Below are positions 1 through 6,326 of a stretch of 22,806 bases of DNA, one piece after another. A program made the translations under genes and the position numbers. The notes under the pieces were generated by a model that ran no database searches, was not told the DNA's origin, and saw only the letters and a list, made by a program, of their open reading frames with translations. Each line of letters begins with the position of its first letter. Within the stretch, counting starts at the first letter, position 1. Source of the stretch: Anaerolineales bacterium (lineage in GTDB: Bacteria; Chloroflexota; Anaerolineae; 4572-78; J111); the NCBI GenBank assembly GCA_020634855.1, contig JACKAU010000032.1:1-22806 (forward strand), written 5' to 3'.

Positions 1-171
1 GACAACGAGGCCGTAACCCGCTGTCTGGGCGATCTACGCCAGGCGGCTCAGGGGACCGAGAACATGATGCCCTTCATCTTGGACGCGGTTAAGGCCTACG
101 CCACTCTGCAAGAGATCATGGATGTCCTGCGCGACGTCTTCGGCGAGTATCAAGAGATGACGATTATTTGA
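1..171 (+). CDS. mcmA1: Methylmalonyl-CoA mutase, large catalytic subunit (3' end only)
   Basis: An open frame enters from the left edge and stops with TGA at 169-171, giving the last 56 residues. They contain AAQGTENMMPFILDAVKAYA followed by an EIMDVLRDVFGEYQE tail, the characteristic C-terminal end of the TIM-barrel domain of acyl-CoA mutases. The frame stops without a B12 domain, and that domain is encoded separately just downstream, so this is the split form of the enzyme. Family knowledge: with the B12 subunit it interconverts (R)-methylmalonyl-CoA and succinyl-CoA in the cytoplasm. The same length could belong to a related acyl-CoA mutase (for example ethylmalonyl- or isobutyryl-CoA mutase), since the substrate-binding part lies outside the window. 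The 109-bp gap to the next gene holds a nested hairpin. Confidence 0.85.
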   Translation, partial: DNEAVTRCLGDLRQAAQGTENMMPFILDAVKAYATLQEIMDVLRDVFGEYQEMTII

Positions 172-180
172 GAGTATAGA

Positions 181-247
181 CAGCCCTCACCCCTAACCCC
201 TCTCCCTGAGGGTTAGGGGAGTCGCTTTAGCGACGGGGTGAGGGTTG
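181..247. repeat. Nested inverted repeat (three-way-junction hairpin) between mcmA1 and mcmA2
   Basis: The outer arms CCCTCACCCC (184-193) and GGGGTGAGGG (235-244) are perfectly complementary. They enclose two inner hairpins: CCTAACCC (192-199) with GGGTTAGG (210-217), and GTCGC (221-225) TTTA GCGAC (230-234). No T-tract follows, so it does not look like a simple intrinsic terminator. It may be a small dispersed repeat or a processing or attenuation element between the two mutase subunit genes. Confidence 0.7.
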
Positions 248-280
248 TTTTACAGAATGCATTAGAGAGAGGCATATCCT

Positions 281-694
281 ATGACAACCAACACTCAAAA
301 AATTCGTGTTTTAGTGGCCAAACCGGGCCTGGATGGCCATGATCGCGGGGCCAAGGTGGTAGCCCGCGCTTTACGCGACGCCGGCCTGGAAGTCATTTAC
401 ACCGGCATCCGTCAGACCCCGGACATGATCGCCGAAAGCGCCCTCCAGGAAGATGTCGATGTCATCGGCCTGTCGATTCTGAGCGGGGCGCATATGGCTT
501 TGCTGCCGGCGGTGGTCGATAAGCTGCGCCAGGTCGGGATCGACGATGTGCTGATCGTGGCCGGCGGCATCATTCCCGAACAGGATATCGTGGCTTTAAA
601 GGAAGCCGGCGTCCATGCCGTCTTCACCCCTGGCACGCCGATGCAATCGATCATCGATTTTATCAAGGACAACGTTCCACTCAACAAGGCTTAG
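281..694 (+). CDS. mcmA2: Methylmalonyl-CoA mutase, small B12-binding subunit
   Basis: This 137-residue cytoplasmic protein is a stand-alone cobalamin-binding domain. It carries the DxHxxG signature as D18-G-H20-D-R-G23, where H20 is the expected lower axial cobalt ligand; the following S65-x-L67 (GLSILSGAH) and A94-G-G96 segments complete the Rossmann-like B12 pocket. Its length matches archaeal and Chloroflexi split-mutase small subunits. The start is supported by a GAGAGAGG ribosome-binding site at 265-272, 8 nt upstream. It lies between the catalytic subunit and meaB, which fixes its role as partner of the truncated large subunit at 1-171. It ends two bases before the meaB start, so the two are probably translationally coupled. 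Confidence 0.93.
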   Translation: MTTNTQKIRVLVAKPGLDGHDRGAKVVARALRDAGLEVIYTGIRQTPDMIAESALQEDVDVIGLSILSGAHMALLPAVVDKLRQVGIDDVLIVAGGIIPEQDIVALKEAGVHAVFTPGTPMQSIIDFIKDNVPLNKA

Positions 695-696
695 CT

Positions 697-1716
697 ATGT
701 CAATCCAAACCCTAACCGATCAACTCTTGAGCGGTCACCGGCGCAGCCTGGCCCGCTTAATTACTTATGTAGAAAATGACCATCCCGATGCGGCGGAGGC
801 TCTGGAACGGCTCTACCCGCACACCGGCCAGGCCCATCTCATCGGCATTACCGGTGCGCCGGGAACCGGTAAATCCAGTCTGGTCAACCAACTGGCCCAA
901 GCCTATCGCCGCCGCGAACAGCGTGTGGCCGTTCTGGCTGTCGATCCAACCAGCCCCTTCTCCGGCGGGGCCATCCTGGGCGACCGCATCCGCATGACCG
1001 AACTGACCGGCGACCCCGGCGTCTTCATCCGCAGTATGGCCAGCCGGGGCAGTTTAGGCGGGCTGGCCCGCGCCGTGGGCGACGCGCTGAAAGTTCTCGA
1101 CGCCGCCGGGTTCGATAAGATTTTGTTGGAAACGGTGGGGGCCGGTCAAAGCGAGGTCGAGATTGCCAAAACCGCCCAGACGGTCATCGTGGTCGAAGCG
1201 CCCGGTCTGGGCGACGATGTGCAGGCCATCAAGGCCGGCATCCTGGAAATTGCCGATATCTTTGTGGTCAACAAAGCTGACCGGCCCGAGGCCAAACGCA
1301 CCGCCGCCGCCCTCAAGATGATGTTGGAACTGGGCCACGCCCCGGCCCACCACTTGCTGCGGCACAGCCTGCTGGCCTCGCTGGATCAAACCTCGCCCTA
1401 CGAGGCCGCCGGCCCGGCTTGGACCATCCCCGTGCTGCCGACGGTAGCCATCAACGGCCAGGGCCTCGATGAGGTGGTGGCCGCCATCGAACAGCACCGC
1501 CAGCACCTGCTTGACAGCGGCGAACTGGCCCTACGCGACCGGGCCCGCCTGATCGATGAGTTGGAGACCACCCTACAAAGCGAACTAATGCGGCAGGTCA
1601 TCGCCCGGCTGCCGGCCGACGTTTTGGCCGAGATGGTCGCCCGGCTGGATGACCGCTCGCTAACGCCGCAGGCCGCCGCCCAGAAGATTCTGGCTGCCGT
1701 GGGGTTAGCCGGGTAG
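697..1716 (+). CDS. meaB: MeaB/ArgK-type GTPase, methylmalonyl-CoA mutase chaperone
   Basis: This 339-residue P-loop GTPase protects and reloads the B12 cofactor of methylmalonyl-CoA mutase. Visible motifs are the Walker A GAPGTGKSS (53-61), the switch segment DPTSPFSGGAILGDRIRM (83-100), ETVGAGQSEVE (145-155), APGLGDDVQ and the guanine-specificity motif NKAD (192-195). The C-terminal arm (about 270-339) is the helical dimerisation region. Length is normal for the family. Older databases call it LAO/AO transport ATPase or ArgK. The ATG lies 2 bp after the mcmA2 stop, so it is the distal gene of the mutase operon. No clear terminator follows; the next 450 bp hold no intact gene. Confidence 0.94.
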   Translation: MSIQTLTDQLLSGHRRSLARLITYVENDHPDAAEALERLYPHTGQAHLIGITGAPGTGKSSLVNQLAQAYRRREQRVAVLAVDPTSPFSGGAILGDRIRMTELTGDPGVFIRSMASRGSLGGLARAVGDALKVLDAAGFDKILLETVGAGQSEVEIAKTAQTVIVVEAPGLGDDVQAIKAGILEIADIFVVNKADRPEAKRTAAALKMMLELGHAPAHHLLRHSLLASLDQTSPYEAAGPAWTIPVLPTVAINGQGLDEVVAAIEQHRQHLLDSGELALRDRARLIDELETTLQSELMRQVIARLPADVLAEMVARLDDRSLTPQAAAQKILAAVGLAG

Positions 1717-1773
1717 GCCGATAATCCAAACCGTCATCTTGATAGCGCCGGTGATACCCTAGCTATGGACTGA

Positions 1774-1907
1774 CTATTCCTCTGGCTCAATGGGCAAGTT
1801 GGAACACGTGGCCCGGTCGCTGCGGGTCAGGATGCGACTTTCATCTTGGCTCAGGTGGCCTGATAGACCGGGCCGGTGTGGCCTTCGAGCTTGACCAGTT
1901 CCTGACC
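1774..1907 (-). pseudogene. Remnant of a WD40-repeat protein (3' end), frameshifted
   Basis: Read on the minus strand, 1907 to 1854 encodes GQELVKLEGHTGPVYQAT, a textbook WD40 blade beginning. A one-base shift at about 1854 then gives SQDESRILTRSDRATCS and a TAG stop at 1774-1776. Restoring a single G would make a continuous GPVYQATWSQDESRILT blade. No upstream blades can be followed because the frame runs into the 23-bp tandem array. WD40-rich proteins are common in Chloroflexota, so this is probably the last blade of a lost gene. No start codon or ribosome-binding site belongs to it. Confidence 0.7.
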
Positions 1908-1910
1908 GCA

Positions 1911-2065
1911 TCGTGGTCGCTACCCGCACCTGATCGTGGTCACTACCCGCACCTGATCGTGGTCACTACCCGCACCTGATTCGGGTCGCTACCCGCACCT
2001 GATCGTGGTCACTACCCGCACCTGATTTCGGTCGCTAGCCGCACCTGATTTCGATCAGAATCAGG
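1911..2065. repeat. 23-bp tandem repeat array, about 5.5 copies
   Basis: Five full 23-bp units begin CCTGAT at 1929, 1952, 1975, 1998 and 2021 and end CTACCCGCA (CTAGCCGCA in the last). Units 1, 2 and 4 are identical; the others differ in the centre (TCGTGG, TTCGGG or TTTCGG). A partial unit precedes (1911-1928). The last begins at 2044 and closes as an inverted repeat, CCTGATT (2044-2050) with AATCAGG (2059-2065). There are no spacers, so this is a minisatellite and not a CRISPR. The array directly adjoins the WD40 remnant and may have grown from that coding sequence. Confidence 0.9.
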
Positions 2066-2168
2066 GCATGGCACCTTAAATCGCCGGTTTTGGCCGGGTT
2101 GGCAACATCCTTAATAACTGCGCGGTTCCAGGAAAAATCAAAATCTATCAATCAGGAGTTTAGAAAAC

Positions 2169-2318
2169 ATGAGTGCAGAGTATCAAATCAATAAAACAGG
2201 TTTTAGCGACGGCGACGATGCCTATCACGCTTCGGTTCGCTACAATGAGGTTATGTACGAAGATAACATCATCGATATGATGATGCTAATTCATCATTAC
2301 GCCAACCGCACTCCTTAA
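2169..2318 (+). CDS. Hypothetical 49-residue protein
   Basis: A short open frame starts at ATG 2169 with a strong AGGAG ribosome-binding site at 2154-2158 (10 nt spacing) and ends with TAA at 2316-2318. The product is acidic and polar at its N-terminus (GFSDGDDAYHASVRYNEV) and has a methionine-rich hydrophobic stretch (IIDMMMLIHH) near its C-terminus. No signal peptide or known motif is recognised. It meets the small membrane-protein gene tail to tail with a 4-bp overlap. The ribosome-binding site is the main support; a chance ORF is possible. Confidence 0.45.
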   Translation: MSAEYQINKTGFSDGDDAYHASVRYNEVMYEDNIIDMMMLIHHYANRTP

Positions 2319-2564
2319 ATTTTAAGCCATTGGATCAGGAACAGGCCAACCCAGCTCACCACTGTCGCTTCAACCACGTGCAGCGGGCCAATGAGCCACA
2401 TATTAAAACCCCAACGCCATCCCCAAGCCCTGCCCAACTCCAAAACCGATGATGCCGGTCACCAGATAGATCAGAAAATCCCGCAGCGATTTGCCCCGCC
2501 ACAGATGAAAAATCGTACCGTACAGACTCCCCAACAGCAGTCCCAATAAGACAAAGGGTGGCAT
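2315..2564 (-). pseudogene. Small three-helix membrane protein gene, frameshifted once
   Basis: The minus-strand frame starts at ATG 2564, 6 bp after the reconstructed mnmA stop, and reads MPPFVLLGLLLGSLYGTIF, then hydrophobic segments DFLIYLVTGIIGFGVGQGLG, before a stop after about 52 codons. Dropping one T in the minus-strand TTTT run (AAAA at 2405-2408 on +) lets it continue MWLIGPLHVVEATVVSWVGL to a TAA at 2315-2317. The restored product has about 82 residues and three predicted membrane helices. The family is not recognised. Tight spacing to mnmA suggests co-transcription. The shift may be a real mutation or a homopolymer error. Confidence 0.6.
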
Positions 2565-2570
2565 CAGTCG

Positions 2571-3660
2571 TTACCCGGCCGTTTGCTCGATAGTGCCCCC
2601 ACCCAGAGCGATGTCGTCCTGATAAAAGACCACCGCCTGACCGGGGTGATATCCCGGACCGGTTGATCAAAAATCAGACTGGCGCGTTGCTCAGCTAAAG
2701 GAGTCAGAGTGGCTTCTGTTTCTTTCGCTTTGTAGCGAATTTTGGCCTTGATTCTGATCGGTTCCAGCGGCGGTTGACCACTGACGTAGGACACTTGCCG
2801 GGCCGTCAGACGACTCTGCCCCAGATCGGCCTGGGTGCCGACTACTAAACTGTTGGTTTGAACGATTTTTCGACCACGTACATCGGCTGCGGGGCCGACA
2901 GTCCCAACCCTTTGCGCTGTCCGATGGTATAAAAGGCCAGGCCCCGGTGTTCACCGATCTGATTGCCCGCCGTGTCGAGAATCGGGCCGCTCTGGACAAC
3001 CTCCGGGGCGTTACGTTGCAAGAAGGATCGATAATCGCCCGGCCCTAAAAAGCAAAGGTCCTGGCTGTCGGGCCGATTGAAAACCGGTAAATTCTTATCT
3101 TGGGCCATCTGCCGGATATCGCTTTTGCTGTGCTCGCCGACCGGGAAGAGAAGTCGGGCCAGTCGATCTTGGGTCATCGTGTACAACATATAGCTCTGGT
3201 CTTTGGTTGGGTCGAGACCTCGCAATAACTGGTAAGTGCCATCCGTGGCCGTTCGTACCCGAAGCGTAGTGACCGGTCGCCAGGTAGTCGCCGCCCAAAC
3301 TCAGCGCTTCCTTGAGTAACCGGTCGAAGCGAATATCGCGATTGCACACGATGCATGGATTAGGCGTAACGCCCCGCGCGTAACCGTCGATGAAAAAATC
3401 GACCACAGTTGATTTGAATACCTGCTTGTAATCGCGGACATAAAAAGGAATACCCAAGACATTGGCCACCCGCCGGGCGTCGTTGACGGCATCGGGCGTG
3501 CAGCAGCGATTGGCCGCGCCGCCCTGTTCGGCCCACAGCCGCAGCATCAAGCCCACCACCTCATAACCTTGCTCCACCAGCAGCGCCGCCGCCACCGAAC
3601 TATCCACACCGCCGCTCATAATACGATAACTCGCTTTGAAGAATTATTGTTTTCGCTCAT
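2571..3660 (-). pseudogene. mnmA: tRNA-specific 2-thiouridylase MnmA, broken by four apparent frameshifts
   Basis: MnmA adenylates and thiolates U34 of Lys, Glu and Gln tRNAs using sulfur from a cysteine desulfurase. The pieces together give a full-length protein of about 360 residues: PP-loop SGGVDSS, the catalytic Cys in NPCIVCN, the second catalytic Cys in SQDLCFLG, DYLATGHYA, RGLDPTKDQSYMLY, GEHRGLAFYTIGQRKGLG, and a C-terminal barrel ending GGGTIEQTAG. Continuity needs four one-base corrections: one missing near 3620 (just before MSGG); one extra at about 3261-3263; one missing in the T5 run 2866-2870; one missing in the G4 run 2643-2646. The probable original ATG is at 3658-3660; the second in-frame ATG is at 3617-3619. 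iscS lies directly upstream, fitting its biochemistry. Decay or sequence error are both possible; no catalytic residue is lost. Confidence 0.88.
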
Positions 3661-3679
3661 TAGTTTCACATCATTCATA

Positions 3680-3705
3680 ATTAAAAGACGGGCCGCAGCC
3701 CGTCC
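3680..3705 (-). terminator. Intrinsic terminator after iscS
   Basis: On the minus strand a perfect 7-bp stem, GACGGGC (complement of 3698-3704) and GCCCGTC (complement of 3687-3693), closes a 4-nt loop and is followed by TTTTAATT. It sits 40 bp after the iscS stop and upstream of mnmA, so some transcripts probably end here and mnmA may depend on readthrough or its own promoter. Confidence 0.7.
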
Positions 3706-3743
3706 ATTAGAGTCCTCATTTTATCACAGCTAAAATGAACCGG

Positions 3744-4928
3744 CTAACTCATCATTTGATAGGTTGGATTGAGTTGTCGCACCTTTTCGATCACGTCCGG
3801 CAGTATCTCCAAGACAGCGTCGATGTCCGCCTCACGAGTTTGGCGACCGACACTCAGTCGAAGCGCGCTTAAGCCCAATTCATGCGGAATGCCCATCGCA
3901 GTCAACACGTGGCTCGGCTCCGGATTGCCGGTGGTGCAGGCGCTGCCGCTGGCCGCCTGAATACCCGCCAAATCCAGATGCATCAAAATCGGATCGGCTT
4001 CGCAGCCGCTAAAAACAAAGCTGGCGCTGTTGGGCAGCCGCCGAGTGGGGTGGCCGGTGACCTGGCTGCCAGGAATGTTATTAAGGACGCCGTCGATCAA
4101 CTTATCCCGCAGTTCTCTCTGGCGCAGATTTTCCGTATCGCGCTTGCGTTCGACTAGCTCTAACGCCTTGGCGATGCCAACGATATACGGCACGTTTTCC
4201 GTACCCGGCCGACGATTCATTTCGTGCCCGCCGCCGGTGAGCGTCGGCAGTAGATTTGTACCGCGCCGTACGTACAAAATACCGATGCCTTTGGGCGCGT
4301 AAATCTTGTGACCTGAAATCGCGAGCAGATCCACATTCAACGAGTTGACCGACAACGATTCATATCCGGCAGCCTGCACCGCATCAGTATGAAACGCGAT
4401 CCCCCGTGACCGGGCCAGCGCCCCAATGTCAGCGATCGGTTGCACTGAGCCGACTTCATTATTGGCATACATCACGCTGATCAACGTGGTTTCGGGCCGG
4501 ATCGCGGCGGCGATAGCGTGGGGATCGACCACCCCGTGCGAGTCGACCGGGACAATGGTCTGCTCGAAGCCGAATCTCTCGCAAAGCTGGTTGAAGGTGT
4601 GACTCACCGCGTGGTGTTCGATGGGCGTGGTGATCAGATGGTTGCCCTCACCGAGTTGTTTTTTAGCCCAGGCCACCCCGCGAATGGCTAAATTGTCGGC
4701 TTCGGTGCCGCAGGCCGTAAAGACAATTTCCTCCGGATCGCAACCTAACACAGCGGCCACGCTGTGACGGGCATCATCAATGGCTTGGGCGCTGGCCCGA
4801 GCCTGAGCGTGCGCTCCAGAGGCGTTGCCGTAGATATCGGTAAAATAGGGCAGCATCGCTTCCACCACTTGTGGATCGGTGGGGGTTGAAGCCGCATAAT
4901 CGAGATAAATTGATCGTTTTGTAGGCAT
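3744..4928 (-). CDS. iscS: Cysteine desulfurase (IscS/NifS family)
   Basis: This class V PLP enzyme converts cysteine to alanine and passes persulfide sulfur to Fe-S assembly and tRNA thiolation. It opens with IYLDYAASTPTDP, the standard start of the family. Other motifs are IEHHAV, ANNEVGSVQP (substrate and PLP contacts), HTDAVQAAG, SGHKIYAPKGIG with the PLP lysine K208, GTENVPYIVG, and ASGSACTTG with the catalytic cysteine C331. At 394 residues it has normal length. I place the start at the ATG at 4926-4928 because it matches the family N-terminus and leaves a leader of about 45 nt from the promoter; an in-frame ATG at 4964 would add 12 residues and be almost leaderless. It is intact although its downstream partner mnmA is not. 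Confidence 0.93.
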   Translation of the reverse strand: MPTKRSIYLDYAASTPTDPQVVEAMLPYFTDIYGNASGAHAQARASAQAIDDARHSVAAVLGCDPEEIVFTACGTEADNLAIRGVAWAKKQLGEGNHLITTPIEHHAVSHTFNQLCERFGFEQTIVPVDSHGVVDPHAIAAAIRPETTLISVMYANNEVGSVQPIADIGALARSRGIAFHTDAVQAAGYESLSVNSLNVDLLAISGHKIYAPKGIGILYVRRGTNLLPTLTGGGHEMNRRPGTENVPYIVGIAKALELVERKRDTENLRQRELRDKLIDGVLNNIPGSQVTGHPTRRLPNSASFVFSGCEADPILMHLDLAGIQAASGSACTTGNPEPSHVLTAMGIPHELGLSALRLSVGRQTREADIDAVLEILPDVIEKVRQLNPTYQMMS

Positions 4929-4979
4929 AGATGGTTGGCCTGCTCGCAATGACCTTTCTAACATTTTACAACGTCGGTT

Positions 4980-5008
4980 ATTCTAGCATGTCCCTACCGG
5001 GGCGTCAA
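4980..5008 (-). promoter_or_regulatory. Sigma-70-type promoter of iscS
   Basis: On the minus strand TTGACG (complement of 5003-5008) and TAGAAT (complement of 4980-4985) are separated by 17 bp. Both boxes match the consensus at 5 of 6 positions. Predicted transcription start is near 4973, about 45 nt ahead of the preferred iscS ATG. The left end of the ISL3 element is only 36 bp upstream of the -35 box. Confidence 0.7.
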
Positions 5009-5044
5009 ACAAAATTTTAAGACTTTCTCAACATGAAACTAAGT

Positions 5045-5072
5045 GGCTCTTTCGGATCTCAGGGGGTTGACA
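5045..5072. repeat. ISL3 terminal inverted repeat (left)
   Basis: Pairs with 7671-7698 over 28 bp. The transposase stop codon (TGA, complement of 5059-5061) lies inside it. Confidence 0.88.
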
Positions 5073-5185
5073 AGAAAAAATGAACACGTCCCTCCAAATC
5101 GAGCCACAGCCGTTGGAATAAAGTCGAGAAACTTAAACTTACCCCCATTGTCAAGACCACGAAATAGGATATTTAAGATGGATGA

Positions 5186-5990
5186 TTAAACCAGGGGCAC
5201 CTGGTTAAGGCCATATACTTGGGCCGGAGTGCGATAATCCAAACTCTGATGAAAGCGTTCGTGATTGTAGAAATCAAAGTAGGTGGCCAGCCCCGCTAAC
5301 AGGTCAAGTCCGGTGGTGTAGTCAGTCAAATAGAGGTGTTCGTACTTGACCGTGCGCCATAATCTTTCGATGAAAATGTTGTCGAACACACGTCCTTTAC
5401 CATCCATACTGATCTTGATCTCGGCTCGCTCCAACCGCCCCGTAAAGGCGTTGGCGGTGAACTGGGCACCTTGATCGGTGTTAAAGATCTCAGGCCGGCT
5501 CCGTTGCAAAGCCCGTTCCAAAGCCAGCAGACAGAAATCGCCATCCAGCGTGTTGGACAGTTCCCAACTGAGCACGTACCGGCTGTACCAGTCCAGCACG
5601 GCCACCAGATACATAAAGCCTCGCTGCATCGGCACGTAAGTGATATCGGCGCTCCAGACCTGATTGGGGCGGGTGATGTTCACCCACGTAACCGGTAGGG
5701 ATAAATCTGGTGCTCCGGGTGCGGTCGGCTCTATGAGGCCGGGGCGCGACGGCTCGTAAGCCCATCTGTTTCATCAGTCGGTACACCCGTTTGTGATTAA
5801 CCAGATAGCCCTTTTTCTGACGAAGATATTCCGTCATTTTTAGGTAGCCGTAAAAGGGCGTCCGCAGATACTGCTCGTCGATCAGCCGCATCAGAGTCAG
5901 ATTGAACGGACTTTCCGGAACTGGTTGGTAATAATAGCTCGACCGATTTAGGCCGATTAACTCACATTGCCGGCGCAGACTCAACCAGGG
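5186..5990 (-). pseudogene. IS3-family transposase OrfB (DDE integrase core), frameshifted
   Basis: The two main pieces are SLRRQCELIGLNRSSYYYQP to about 5735 (the HTH_21 segment, YLVNHKRVYRLMKQMGLRA) and NITRPNQVWSADITYVPMQR to the stop at 5186 (rve core). The DDE residues are visible: D in SADITYV, D in NTDQGAQF, E in FIERLWRTVKYE. A third frame between about 5690 and 5735 supplies SRPHPEHQIYPYRLRG, so two shifts lie within about 50 bp. Another base is missing near 5990, where the frame expected after the orfA slip meets SLRRQ. At least three indels mean the gene is dead unless they are sequence errors. Confidence 0.85.
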
Positions 5991-6020
5991 TGCGCTGTTT
6001 CTAACAGCCTTCGTTTTAGC

Positions 6021-6326
6021 TCAATCGAAGCCGCTAGCTTTTTTTTTCAGCCACTCCAATTCCATCTTGAGGCGACCAATCTGTTCGTATAACTCAGCTT
6101 CTCTATCTTGTTGTTCACGTTGTTGACGGTCATTGGCCCGCGTAAAGAGTGTGCTACCTTCCCGCAGCAATTGCTTTTTCCAATTGCCTATCTGGGTCGG
6201 ATGCAGGTTGTGCTCAGCCGCGATTTGGCTGACCGTTTTGGCCCCCTTGACCGCTTCCAGAGCGATTTTGAACTTAAAGTCATTGCTGTACTGTTGTCGT
6301 TTTTTGGCCAATTTTTTCCTCCACAA
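6021..6326 (-). CDS. IS3-family transposase OrfA
   Basis: This 101-residue protein has a helix-turn-helix of the IS3 type (KIALEAVKGAKTVSQIAAEH, then HPTQIGNWKKQLL) and a C-terminal leucine-zipper-like coiled coil (ELYEQIGRLKMELEWLKKKA). Near its 3' end the minus strand has nine A (complement of 6039-6047), the classic place for the -1 programmed frameshift that makes the OrfAB fusion transposase. After a -1 slip the frame reads KLAASIELKRRLLETAHP, which leads towards OrfB before the indel near 5990. The ORF is intact, but its partner is not. Confidence 0.85.
   Translation of the reverse strand: MWRKKLAKKRQQYSNDFKFKIALEAVKGAKTVSQIAAEHNLHPTQIGNWKKQLLREGSTLFTRANDRQQREQQDREAELYEQIGRLKMELEWLKKKASGFD

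Noticed and set aside
1911..2065. CRISPR-like array
   Set aside because: The 23-bp units are contiguous with no spacers, and no cas gene is present.
2169..2564. Toxin-antitoxin pair made of the 49-residue protein and the small membrane protein
   Set aside because: They converge and do not share an operon; the membrane protein belongs with mnmA, and neither resembles a known toxin or antitoxin.
4929..4964. Upstream ATG of iscS at 4964
   Set aside because: It would be almost leaderless relative to the predicted promoter and adds residues not usual in the family.
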